This document shows positions 40,199 to 48,034 of a stretch of 64,000 nt of DNA, in pieces. Source of the stretch: Tateyamaria sp. ANG-S1 (GTDB lineage: Bacteria; Pseudomonadota; Alphaproteobacteria; Rhodobacterales; Rhodobacteraceae); assembly GCF_000814025.1 (NCBI RefSeq), contig NZ_JWLL01000023.1, forward strand, positions 1-64,000, in the 5' to 3' direction. The notes beneath the pieces were generated by a model that worked only from the letters and a program-made list of their open reading frames with translations, was not told the DNA's origin and ran no database searches. The position numbers and the translations under genes were made by a program. Numbering within the stretch: position 1 is the stretch's first letter; each line of letters begins with the position of its first letter.

Positions 40199-41218
40199 TT
40201 ATTCCCAGCCGACCTCGTTAAAGATCTTCTGCGCCGCAGGCACGTTCTTGGCCACTTTGGTCAGGTCCACGGCGTCCGGGCGGAAGAGACCCAGGGCTGC
40301 CACGGAGGGGCTGAGGCCCACGCCTGGCACAGCCGGGTATTCGTCGTTACCGGCCGAGAAGTATTCCTGCGCCTGATCGCTGGCCAGGTATTCCAGGAAC
40401 AGGATCGCGTTGTCCTTGTTTGGTGCGTTGGCTGCAACGCCGCCGCCCGACAGGTTCATGTGCGCGCCTTCGGCGTTCTGGGCGGGGAAGATCCAGCCGA
40501 TGTTCTCGCGTGCGTCTGCCGGCAGGCCGTCAACCTCTTTGCGGATGGCGCGGGCGAAGTAGTAGGTGTTCGAGATCGAGATGTCGCATTCACCTGACAC
40601 GAGGCCGCGCAGCTGGTCGGTGTCGCCGCCCTGCGGGGCACGGGCGAAGTTGTTCACGATGCCCTGGGCCCATTCCTTGGCTGTGTCTTCGCCGTGGTTT
40701 TCGATGATCGCTGCCAGCAGTGTCTGGGAATAGACGTTGGAGGACGAGCGGTGGCACACCATGCCTTCAAAGGCGGGGTCCGCTAGCTCGACATAGCTGG
40801 TGGGCGGGTTTTCTACGTCGGTCTTGTCGTAGAAGATGATCCGGGCGCGTTGGCTGAAGCCGAACCATTGGTTGTCGCCGTCTTGCAGGGCGGCGGGAAT
40901 GCGGGCTTCGAGCACGTCGCTTTCGATGGATTGCAGAACGCCTGCGTCCTTGGCACGCTCAAGGCGCGAGGTGTCGACTGTCAGCAGGATGTCTGCGGGG
41001 GAGTTTGCGCCCTCGGCCTTCATCCGTTCGATCAGCTCGTCGGCCTTGCCTTCGATCCGGTTGATGGTGATGCCGGTTGCTTCCGTGAAGTCGGAGTAGA
41101 GACGCTCGTCGGTGTCGTAGTGACGCGACGAGTAGAGGTTCAGTTCGCCCTCGGCCACGGCAGTGGTCGCTGTGATCGCTGCGACGGCGAGGGTGACAAA
41201 ACACGTTCTGGTGGTCAT
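40199..41218 (-). CDS. fbpA: Fe(3+) ABC transporter substrate-binding protein
   Basis: 339 aa. Signal peptide 1-22 (ending TTAVAE). ELNLYSSRHYDTDERLY (about 24-40) and SISNTYYFARAIR (about 205-217) match the FbpA/FutA/AfuA family; the Tyr pair in NTYY binds ferric iron. No permease (fbpB) or ATPase (fbpC) gene is adjacent, so its transporter must be encoded elsewhere or it is shared. Iron-box-like site 7 lies 30-50 bp before the ATG (41218) and a good terminator follows. Confidence 0.94.
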   Translation of the reverse strand: MTTRTCFVTLAVAAITATTAVAEGELNLYSSRHYDTDERLYSDFTEATGITINRIEGKADELIERMKAEGANSPADILLTVDTSRLERAKDAGVLQSIESDVLEARIPAALQDGDNQWFGFSQRARIIFYDKTDVENPPTSYVELADPAFEGMVCHRSSSNVYSQTLLAAIIENHGEDTAKEWAQGIVNNFARAPQGGDTDQLRGLVSGECDISISNTYYFARAIRKEVDGLPADARENIGWIFPAQNAEGAHMNLSGGGVAANAPNKDNAILFLEYLASDQAQEYFSAGNDEYPAVPGVGLSPSVAALGLFRPDAVDLTKVAKNVPAAQKIFNEVGWE

Positions 41219-41247
41219 GGAAAGGCTCCCTGTTTCCATTGATCTAA

Positions 41248-41269
41248 ATCCTACAGAAATAGTCAATTA
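41248..41269. promoter_or_regulatory. Iron-box-like site 7 (fbpA)
   Basis: ATCCTACAGAAATAGTCAAT (41248-41267); right half TAGTCAAT, the left half ATCCTACA is more diverged. Between the fbpA start and a plus-strand terminator, so it might also control a divergent short transcript. Confidence 0.5.
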
Positions 41270-41309
41270 CAGGCTTCTGCAGGTAAGGCAACCCTTTCTG
41301 AGCGAAATT

Positions 41310-41341
41310 GTCGGGAATCCCTTGTCGAATCCCGACTTTTT
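41310..41341 (+). terminator. Plus-strand terminator without a known gene
   Basis: GTCGGGA (41310-41316) pairs with TCCCGAC (41330-41336), followed by TTTTT (41337-41341). On the plus strand this is a regular terminator, but no plus-strand gene precedes it: fbpA starts at 41218 in the other direction. It could end a short RNA starting near the iron-box site 7. Confidence 0.6.
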
Positions 41342-41405
41342 CTGTCATGTTTCTGCGACCAAGCCACAGCAGCCGCTGAACGCCCGGTAAAATGCCCTCG
41401 GTTGC

Positions 41406-41585
41406 ATGCCCGTTTCAGGGAGTTTTGGTTTGTATCTTCACCCGGTGACGTACAGATGGTTTCGCATGTGTTTGCGTCGCATATGCGCGGGTGTCCGGCC
41501 CGAAGCGCTGCGCGTGATGACGCATCCGATGGACGCCTATGCCCATCGTCCGCCGCGACCGCCCGCGCATCGGCGCGACGCCTGA
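41406..41585 (+). CDS. Candidate 59-codon gene convergent with rrf2
   Basis: A frame from ATG 41406 (or TTG 41430 behind AGGGAG) ends in a TGA at 41583-41585 that abuts the stop of the minus-strand Rrf2 gene (TGA|TCA). The second half has strongly G/C-ending codons and reads RICAGVRPEALRVMTHPMD followed by a Pro/Arg/His tail. No family recognised; chance cannot be ruled out. Confidence 0.35.
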   Translation: MPVSGSFGLYLHPVTYRWFRMCLRRICAGVRPEALRVMTHPMDAYAHRPPRPPAHRRDA

Positions 41586-42044
41586 TCAGGCGTCTTCGAC
41601 TTCGAACAAGGCGGGGATCGCGGGGCAGGGGACAAGCGTGTTGCCGATCACATCCGCCAGCGTCGTCTTGTGCAGGAAGACATAGACATGCGCGCTGAGC
41701 CCCTCCCACAGACGGTTTGACAGCGATTGGGCTTGGGTGCCTGACGATCCGCCCTTGGCCCCTGCGCCAGTGCGCATGGCATCGACGGATTCGTCCACGG
41801 CGCTCAGCACCTCGTCAATGCGGATGTCTTGCGGGGCGCGCGCCAGTTTGTAGCCGCCGCTCGGTCCGCGGCTCGACATCACCAGCCCGTGCCGCCGCAG
41901 CTTGGCAAAGAGCTGTTCGAGATAGGGAAGCGAGATGCTTTGCCGCTGGCTGATCTCGGCCATCGAGACGGGGCGCGCATCCTGGTGAAAGGCGAGGTCC
42001 ACTAGGGCGACCAGTGCGTAGCGTCCCTTGGTGCTGAGTTTCAT
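41586..42044 (-). CDS. Rrf2/IscR-type transcription regulator
   Basis: 152 aa. Winged helix at the N-terminus: MKLSTKGRYALVALVDLA, then SLPYLEQLFAKLRRHGLVMSSRGPSGGYKLA (about 38-68), the Rrf2 signature. The only Cys is in the C-terminal VPCPAIP; the three-Cys Fe-S cluster ligand set of IscR/RirA is missing. A single-Cys IscR is known from Rhodobacter sphaeroides, so an iron-sensing role remains possible. It is the last gene of the hmuSTUV operon (27 bp after hmuV) and the best local candidate to act on the eight iron-box-like sites. Confidence 0.9.
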   Translation of the reverse strand: MKLSTKGRYALVALVDLAFHQDARPVSMAEISQRQSISLPYLEQLFAKLRRHGLVMSSRGPSGGYKLARAPQDIRIDEVLSAVDESVDAMRTGAGAKGGSSGTQAQSLSNRLWEGLSAHVYVFLHKTTLADVIGNTLVPCPAIPALFEVEDA

Positions 42045-42071
42045 GTTGCGTGTCCTGTGTTTCTGGCAGCC

Positions 42072-42866
42072 CTATTCGGCGGCATGCGGTGCCGCGCAAT
42101 GGGGCAGGATGTATGGGATGGTGTCGGTTGGCGCGGTGTTGACCCGCAGCGTGCAGCCATAGGCCCGCGACAGCACATCGTCCGTCATCACGTCTGCGGG
42201 GTGTCCGGATGCCAATAGCTGACCCTCGGCCATCACCAGCACGTGGTCGGCGAAAAGGGCCGTGAGGTTGAGGTCGTGCATCACCGCGATGACCCCGCCA
42301 CCTGCGCGGGCGAAGTTGCGCGCGATGGTCATCACCTGAAGCTGGTGCGCGATGTCGAGGCTGGACACCGGTTCGTCCAGCATCAGCCAGCGCGGGCCTT
42401 CTGCCGTGCCCGGTGACCAGACCTGTGCCAGCACACGGGCCAGTTGCACGCGTTGTTGTTCGCCGCCCGAAAGCTCCTGGTAGTAGCGGTTGGCGTAGCC
42501 TGCGAGGCCGACGCGGGCGAGGGCGGCTTCGGCGCGGTGGTGGTGTTCGGCGTCGGGGCCGGACGTCAGCCCGATACGTACGACTTCGATGGCGTGGAAG
42601 GGGAAGGCCAGGGTCGAAGCCTGGGGCAGCACACCGCGCAGGCCTGCCAGTTCCCATGGCTGCGCTGTGGCGACGTCGGTGCCGTTGAGGGTGATCTGGC
42701 CGGTGTAGGGCAGGTCGCCGCAGATCGCCTTGATCAGGGTCGATTTTCCGGAGCCGTTGGGGCCGACGATGGCCGTGACCGCGCCGGGCACGGCGTTTGC
42801 GGTGAGGCCTTCGATCACCGTTTTGGGCCCGTAACGGACCGTGATGTTGCGCACGGCGAGCGTCAC
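42072..42866 (-). CDS. hmuV: Heme ABC transporter ATPase HmuV
   Basis: 264 aa. Walker A GPNGSGKST (about 34-42), signature LSGGEQQRVQLARVLAQ (about 138-154), Walker B WLMLDEPVSSLD and the switch His in IAVMHDLNL. With HmuU it imports heme from HmuT into the cytoplasm. The ATG overlaps the hmuU stop by 4 bp. Confidence 0.95.
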   Translation of the reverse strand: MTLAVRNITVRYGPKTVIEGLTANAVPGAVTAIVGPNGSGKSTLIKAICGDLPYTGQITLNGTDVATAQPWELAGLRGVLPQASTLAFPFHAIEVVRIGLTSGPDAEHHHRAEAALARVGLAGYANRYYQELSGGEQQRVQLARVLAQVWSPGTAEGPRWLMLDEPVSSLDIAHQLQVMTIARNFARAGGGVIAVMHDLNLTALFADHVLVMAEGQLLASGHPADVMTDDVLSRAYGCTLRVNTAPTDTIPYILPHCAAPHAAE

Positions 42867-43921
42867 AGGTCCACCATGCCGCGTTGCCGGAGCAGGATCC
42901 AGAGGAAGACCGGTGCCCCCAGCACTGCCGTGACGATGCCGATGGGCAGTTCGGCAGGGGCGATGATGACCCGTGCGATGACATCCGCCAGCACCAGCAG
43001 CAGCGCGCCGAGGAGGGCGGCGTTGATCAGGAGTGGGCGGTGGTCGGGGCCGGTGCCGAGCCGCAGGAGGTGGGGGACCACGATGCCGATGAAGCCGATG
43101 GCACCCGACACGGCAACCGCGGCGCCGGTGGCGGCGGCGACGGTGAGGATCGCCAGCCCTTTGACCCGTTGGACGTTGAGGCCGATATGGGCTGCTGTTG
43201 CTTCGCCGAGGGCTAGCCCGTTGAGGCCGCGCCCGAGGGTGCAGGCGGCGATGAGGGCGAGGGCGATGATGGGGCCTGCTGCGACCACCTTGGCCCAGCT
43301 TGCGCCGCCCAATGACCCGAGGCCCCAGAAGGTGAGGTCGCGCAGTTGGCGGTCGTCGGACATGTAAACGAGGATGCCTGACAGCGCGCCCGCGAGGGCG
43401 CCGAGGGCGATGCCCGCGAGCAACATGGTAGCAACGGAGGTGCGCCCACGGCGTGTGGACACGCGGTAGAGTAGGATAGTGCTGGCCCAGCCGCCGAAGA
43501 AGGCGGCGATGGGGACCAATTGGTCGCCTGCGATGCGCGACAGCCAGAGCGGGGCGAGGCCTGCGAGAACGATGGCGGTGATGGCACCGAGGCCTGCGCC
43601 CGCGCTGACGCCAACGAGGCCGGGGTCGGCCAGCGGGTTGCGGAAGAGGCCTTGCATGACGGCACCGCCGACCGCGAGGGCGCTGCCCACGAGCAGGCCG
43701 AGGATCAGGCGGGGCATGCGGATGTCCCAGAGAACGATGGCCTCCATCCGTGTGAGGGCTTCGCCGGTGGCGAGTTTCCAGAGCGCGGGGCCGAGGGAGA
43801 CTTCGGTGGCGCCGACCGTGAGGCTGAAGAGGCTAACAAGGATGAGGGCGAGGGCAAGCCAGCCGTGCAGGATGCGCGCCCGTGCGACGCGGCTTTGCGG
43901 CAGGTGATCGGCCAGTGCCAT
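42863..43921 (-). CDS. hmuU: Heme ABC transporter permease HmuU
   Basis: 352 aa, FecCD/BtuC-type permease with about ten membrane helices. RMPRLILGLLVGSALAVGGAVMQGLFRNPLADPGLVGVSAGAG-type sequence near residues 70-110 (here quoted in part: LLVGSALAVGGAVMQ) and GFIGIVVPHLLRL (about 275) are diagnostic. Lies 4 bp behind hmuT in the hmu operon. Confidence 0.95.
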   Translation of the reverse strand: MALADHLPQSRVARARILHGWLALALILVSLFSLTVGATEVSLGPALWKLATGEALTRMEAIVLWDIRMPRLILGLLVGSALAVGGAVMQGLFRNPLADPGLVGVSAGAGLGAITAIVLAGLAPLWLSRIAGDQLVPIAAFFGGWASTILLYRVSTRRGRTSVATMLLAGIALGALAGALSGILVYMSDDRQLRDLTFWGLGSLGGASWAKVVAAGPIIALALIAACTLGRGLNGLALGEATAAHIGLNVQRVKGLAILTVAAATGAAVAVSGAIGFIGIVVPHLLRLGTGPDHRPLLINAALLGALLLVLADVIARVIIAPAELPIGIVTAVLGAPVFLWILLRQRGMVDL

Positions 43922-43925
43922 GGGG

Positions 43926-44777
43926 TCAGACGGGGTAGAGCGCGCGGTTGAGGGCTGTAACCGCCCCCGCCGTGCGCGGGCCGAAGCCGAGAAGGAACAG
44001 GCCGTCCATTCGGACCACGGATCGGTTTTGTGCGGCTGGCGTGGCTTGTAGGGCGGGGAGGGCGAACAGTTCGTCGTCCGTCGATGCGTGGTCGCCGGTC
44101 TGGTCCATCATCAGGATGACGTCGGGGGCGGCGGCGCTGGCAGCCTCGTCGGACAGGGGCTTGTACCCTTCGAAGGCGGAGATGGCGTTGGTGCCGCCTG
44201 CCATGCCGATGATGCCGTCGGCCCCCGTGCCTGTTCCGGAGGCCATGATGCGGCCCCCTTGGGTCGACAGGATGAACATGACCCGTTTGGGCGTGCCGTT
44301 GGTTTCACTTGCCCGCGCGAGGGCGGTGTTTAGCGCGGTGGTTGTTTGGTCTGCCAGTGTTTGGGCCGCGTCGGGGACGTTGAGGGCCGCGCCGACAGCG
44401 GTGATCTTGGCGATGATGGCTTGGGCATCATAGCCCTCGGGCACCTCGACATAATCGATGGAGGCGGCGCGGAGGATGTCGATCACCTCGGGCGGGCCAG
44501 CGCCCTCGGCAGATATGATGAGGGAGGGGGCGAAGGACAACACGCCTTCGGCGGAGAGGCGGCGCATGTAGCCGACATCGGGCAGGGCCTGTGCCTCGGG
44601 CGGGTAGGTTGAGGTCGCGTCGCGGGCGAGCAGGCGGTGTTGTTGGTCGAGCGCATAGACGATCTCGGTCACGTCGCCGCCGATGGCGATGGTGTCTTGC
44701 GTTGCGGCCAGCGCGCGGGTGGGCTGCGTTGCGGCGAGGGCCAGCGACAGGGCGATGAAGTCGCGGCGGTCCATCAC
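43926..44777 (-). CDS. hmuT: Periplasmic heme-binding protein HmuT
   Basis: 283 aa. N-terminus MMDRRDFIALSLALAA with twin Arg, so export by Tat is possible; cleavage near ALAAT. IAIGGDVTEIVYALDQQ (about 31-47) is the class III binding-protein start, with the Tyr that coordinates heme in related proteins. Delivers heme to HmuUV. Overlaps hmuS by 4 bp. Confidence 0.93.
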   Translation of the reverse strand: MMDRRDFIALSLALAATQPTRALAATQDTIAIGGDVTEIVYALDQQHRLLARDATSTYPPEAQALPDVGYMRRLSAEGVLSFAPSLIISAEGAGPPEVIDILRAASIDYVEVPEGYDAQAIIAKITAVGAALNVPDAAQTLADQTTTALNTALARASETNGTPKRVMFILSTQGGRIMASGTGTGADGIIGMAGGTNAISAFEGYKPLSDEAASAAAPDVILMMDQTGDHASTDDELFALPALQATPAAQNRSVVRMDGLFLLGFGPRTAGAVTALNRALYPV

Positions 44778-45814
44778 GCGGCGACCCCGTCAAGCTCTGC
44801 CACGATGGCGCGGAAGGCGGGGCGGCTGTCGCGCCCTTCCTTGGGCACGCCAAAGACCTGGAAGATGAGCGCGCCGTCTTTGTCGAACGCCTCGACCGAC
44901 GTGGCGGTGCCGCGTTGGGTGGGCTTGTCGACGGCCCAGACCTCGGCCAGGTGATCGCGGCGCAGGTGGAGGTTGAAGCGGGGGTCCATGACGTTCTGCC
45001 ATGGTCCCATGGGTTTGAGCGTGTGCAGCGCGCCGGTGTGGATCTGGATACAGCCGCGGTTGCCGACGAACAGCATCACCTCGGTTTCGGTGCGTTGCAG
45101 GTCGGTCAGCAGGGTGTCGATGGCGGAGGGGTCGAGCGAGCGGGCGAAGGGCGCACCGGCGGCGCGGTAGGCGCCGAGGCGGTTCATCTTGAGCTTGGAC
45201 ACCAGCCGCAGGAACTGGTGCGTGTCGGTCATGCGCTGCCATTCCTTGCGCAGGATGTCGATTTTGTCCTCGGCGATCTTGGGCGCTTCGGGGGGCTTGC
45301 GGTCTGCGAATGTGGCGTCTGGCGATTGGTCGTCGGTGGCCAGCTTCTTTGTCAGGTCGGTAAAGGCCGCGTGGTTTGAGCCATCGCGCAGGATGATCTT
45401 GTGGACGGCATCGCCTGCCGCATCGAAGACCTGAACGCTGCGGCGCGTGCCTGCGTCGCTTTCGCGTTCGACGAGGAAGGCGTGTTGCCAGTGGCTGGGG
45501 AAGATGCGCAGGTCGATGTCTTCGGTCAGGATCATCGCGGCGTGGTGGCCGGGGTGGTAGTTGTCGTAGATCCCGATCTTTTCGTGCACGCAGGAGGCGT
45601 TGCGAGTGAGCGCCATGACCTCGCCTAGCTGTTGGGCGGCGTCCATGACCACGTCGGGATGCGCGTCGATGCGGGTGACGCCGTGGCCGCAATAGGCGGC
45701 GACGAGTGCGCCCTCGCTGATGCCGTTTTGCTCGGCAAAGTCGCGGTCGCGGAGGTCGGGTTTGTCTGCGCGGCGGGCGCGGATGGTTTCGGCGGAAATA
45801 TGAGGTGCAGACAC
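44774..45814 (-). CDS. hmuS: Hemin-degrading/binding factor HmuS
   Basis: 346 aa, two tandem HemS/ChuX-like halves. First half with VMALTRNASCVHEKIGIYDNY and EDIDLRIFPSHW; second half with EVMLFVGNRGCIQIHTGAL and DPRFNLHLR. HmuS/ChuS proteins bind and break down or hand on imported heme in the cytoplasm. The start is the GTG at 45814 (VSAPHISAETIR), which yields the usual 345-350 residues; earlier ATG starts would add unrelated sequence. Iron-box-like site 8 lies 70-90 bp upstream. First gene of hmuSTUV-rrf2. Confidence 0.93.
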   Translation of the reverse strand: MSAPHISAETIRARRADKPDLRDRDFAEQNGISEGALVAAYCGHGVTRIDAHPDVVMDAAQQLGEVMALTRNASCVHEKIGIYDNYHPGHHAAMILTEDIDLRIFPSHWQHAFLVERESDAGTRRSVQVFDAAGDAVHKIILRDGSNHAAFTDLTKKLATDDQSPDATFADRKPPEAPKIAEDKIDILRKEWQRMTDTHQFLRLVSKLKMNRLGAYRAAGAPFARSLDPSAIDTLLTDLQRTETEVMLFVGNRGCIQIHTGALHTLKPMGPWQNVMDPRFNLHLRRDHLAEVWAVDKPTQRGTATSVEAFDKDGALIFQVFGVPKEGRDSRPAFRAIVAELDGVAA

Positions 45815-45882
45815 GCGGCCAAATCCTGATGCTAAACAAGGGCAAGGGATGGCTGGGCCGGGTGGCTTGGCTATGTTCTGTG

Positions 45883-45904
45883 ATTTCCGATAAAAATAGT
45901 AGAC
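45883..45904. promoter_or_regulatory. Iron-box-like site 8 (hmu operon)
   Basis: ATTTCCGATAAAAATAGTAG (45883-45902), upstream of the hmuS GTG. It resembles TTCCTGATAAAA of site 1 with one base missing in the left half, and the right half reads ATAGTAGAC. Confidence 0.5.
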
Positions 45905-45952
45905 TTTATGGGCAAGGACAAGCGGCGATGCACGTGGCACCGCCGCAGGTCA

Positions 45953-46981
45953 TCAGAACGTGATGTTGACCTTGACGGCCTGCGACCGGTCGCCTGCCAG
46001 TTCGAAGGCTTCGACCGCTGCATCGACGCCGATGGCGTGGGTGATGAGCGGGGTCACGTCGAGCCGACCTGTGCGCATCATTTCCACGGCAGTGAAGAAC
46101 TCGGCGTGGAAGCGGAAAGAGCCCTTGAGTTGCAGTTCTTTGGCCGTCATCGCCTGCATAGGCAAGGTCATGTCGCCGCCCAAGCCCAATTGCATGATCG
46201 TAGCGCCGGGGCGCAGGGCAGGGACGGCGGAGGCGAGGGCGGAGGCGACGCCGGAGCATTCGAAGAGAACATCGAAGTGGCCCTTGTCTGCTTCGAATTG
46301 GCTGAGGCCGTCGGGGGTTTGTGCGACGTTGATCGTGTTATCGGCGCCCACGTCGCGCGCTTTGCCCAGCGTGAAGTCCGAGATGTCGGTGGCGGCGATG
46401 TCTACTGCGCCCGCAGCGCGGGCGACCAGGACAGCGAGCAGGCCGATAGGGCCGCAGCCGGTGACCAGCACGCGCTTGCCCATCAGGTCGCCCGCTTGCT
46501 TGGCGGCGTGCAGGACGACGGATAGGGGTTCGGCCATGGCGGCCTCGCCTGCGCTCAGATCACCTGCCGGGGCGCATTGGGCGGCGTCAGCGACGATGTA
46601 TTCGCGGAAGGCCCCCTGGATGTGGGGGAAAGGCATGGCGGAGCCGTAGAACCGCATGTTGAGGCAGTGGTTCTGTTTGCCTTCGAGGCAGAATTTGCAC
46701 TGACCGCAGGGGCGGGACGGCGACACGGCGACAAGCGCGCCGGTGTCGAGGCCCGTGACACCATCGCCCACGGCTTCGATATGACCCGCGACTTCGTGAC
46801 CGAGGATCATGGGCTCCTTCAGTTGGATCGGGCCGAATCCGCCGTGGTTGTAGTAGTGCAGGTCCGAGCCGCATATGCCGCCCGCGGCCATCTTGACCAG
46901 CACCTGACCTGGGCCGGGCGTGGGCATGTCGCGGGTTTCGACCCTCAGGTCCTTGGCCGCGTGGGCAACGATGACTTTCAT
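45953..46981 (-). CDS. idnD: L-idonate 5-dehydrogenase (zinc alcohol dehydrogenase family)
   Basis: 342 aa, medium-chain dehydrogenase. GICGSDLHYYNHGGFGPIQ (about 36-54), GHEVAGHIEAVGDGV (about 61-75) and the four-Cys structural zinc loop RPCGQCKFCLEGKQNHC (about 90-106) are present; Rossmann motif VTGCGPIGLL (about 172). The YYNHGGFG segment is typical of L-idonate 5-dehydrogenase, which oxidises L-idonate to 5-keto-D-gluconate. It fits the gluconate 5-dehydrogenase and gluconokinase genes encoded divergently. Start ATG 46981. Confidence 0.87.
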   Translation of the reverse strand: MKVIVAHAAKDLRVETRDMPTPGPGQVLVKMAAGGICGSDLHYYNHGGFGPIQLKEPMILGHEVAGHIEAVGDGVTGLDTGALVAVSPSRPCGQCKFCLEGKQNHCLNMRFYGSAMPFPHIQGAFREYIVADAAQCAPAGDLSAGEAAMAEPLSVVLHAAKQAGDLMGKRVLVTGCGPIGLLAVLVARAAGAVDIAATDISDFTLGKARDVGADNTINVAQTPDGLSQFEADKGHFDVLFECSGVASALASAVPALRPGATIMQLGLGGDMTLPMQAMTAKELQLKGSFRFHAEFFTAVEMMRTGRLDVTPLITHAIGVDAAVEAFELAGDRSQAVKVNITF

Positions 46982-46992
46982 GGGGTGGCCTT

Positions 46993-47940
46993 TCACAGAA
47001 CGGGGGTCAGCAGGGCATCACCTGCGAAATGGGCGGTCAGGTTGTCGCGCAGAAGCTGGCCCATGGCCTTGCGTGTTTCGATTGTACCCGAGGCGTGGTG
47101 CGGCTGCACCAGCACATTGTCGAGGTCGAGAAAGCGCGGGTCGAGCGCGGGTTCCTTTTCGAAGACGTCGAGGGCTGCCGATCCCAGGGCGCCGGATTGC
47201 AGGGCGTCGATCAGCGCGTCCTCATCGATGTTGGAGGCGCGGGAGATGTTGATGATCATGCCGTCGGGGCCGACCGCTTCGATGATGTCTTTGTTGACGA
47301 TATGCCGTGTTTCTGCGGACGCCGCGAGAGTGACGAAGAGGAAGTCAGCGTGTTGTGCCAACGCGAGGGGGCTGTCGAGGAAAGTCCAGTCGGGGGCGTA
47401 ATCCTTGGCCGCGATGTCGGAATAGGCGATGTCCATGCCGAAGCCTGCGAGCCGTTTGCCGACTTCGAAGCCGATGCGCCCGAGGCCGAGGATGCCGGCC
47501 TTGCGTCCAAAGACACGGCGCTTGAGCGGGTAGAGCCCCTTGGCCGCCCATGAGCCGTCGCGCACCCAGCTTTCCGCTCCGATCATGCCGCGGGACTGGC
47601 AGAGCATCATAGCGACGCCGAGGTCGGCCACGTCTTCGGTCAGCACGTCGGGCGTGTTTGTGACGCGGATGTTGCGGGGTTTGCAGGCGTTGAGATCTAC
47701 GGCGTCGTAGCCCACGCCGTAGACCGAGATCAGTTCGAGCGATGGGCAGGCGGCGATCATGTCCGCGTCTGCGCCAAGTTCGCCGCGCGTGGCGATGGCG
47801 CGTACGTTGGGGCCGTGTTCGGCGAGGAAAGCGGGGGCGTCAGATGCTTCGAACAAGCGTTTGACGTCGAAGGCGGCATCAAGCGGATCCTGGTCCCATT
47901 CGGGGTAGGGGCCGACTTGGAGAACGATGGGTTTGGTCAT
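46993..47940 (-). CDS. D-isomer-specific 2-hydroxyacid dehydrogenase
   Basis: 315 aa. Rossmann motif GILGLGRIGFEVGKRLAGFG (about 149-168), catalytic Arg in NISRASNIDEDAL (about 233), Glu in FEKEPAL (about 262) and His in QPHHASGT (about 281), the full set of the GhrB/PGDH family. In this context it probably reduces 2-ketogluconate or a related sugar acid, or glyoxylate/hydroxypyruvate. It is the first gene of the minus-strand pair, 11 bp before idnD, behind the tandem operators at 47964-47991. Confidence 0.88.
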   Translation of the reverse strand: MTKPIVLQVGPYPEWDQDPLDAAFDVKRLFEASDAPAFLAEHGPNVRAIATRGELGADADMIAACPSLELISVYGVGYDAVDLNACKPRNIRVTNTPDVLTEDVADLGVAMMLCQSRGMIGAESWVRDGSWAAKGLYPLKRRVFGRKAGILGLGRIGFEVGKRLAGFGMDIAYSDIAAKDYAPDWTFLDSPLALAQHADFLFVTLAASAETRHIVNKDIIEAVGPDGMIINISRASNIDEDALIDALQSGALGSAALDVFEKEPALDPRFLDLDNVLVQPHHASGTIETRKAMGQLLRDNLTAHFAGDALLTPVL

Positions 47941-47963
47941 TGCGATTCCTCGTTGACACGCGA

Positions 47964-47991
47964 TGTTATCGGTATCATGTTATCGATAACA
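47964..47991. promoter_or_regulatory. Two abutting GntR/LacI-type operators
   Basis: TGTTATCGGTATCA (47964-47977) and the perfect palindrome TGTTATCGATAACA (47978-47991) stand head to tail. They resemble the gluconate-repressor operator ATGTTACCGGTAACAT. Located between the divergent sugar-acid operons, they can control both. Confidence 0.82.
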
Positions 47992-48034
47992 ATTCGGCGG
48001 GCGTCAATCCCGTCCTCAAAATTCGGAGTGTCGC

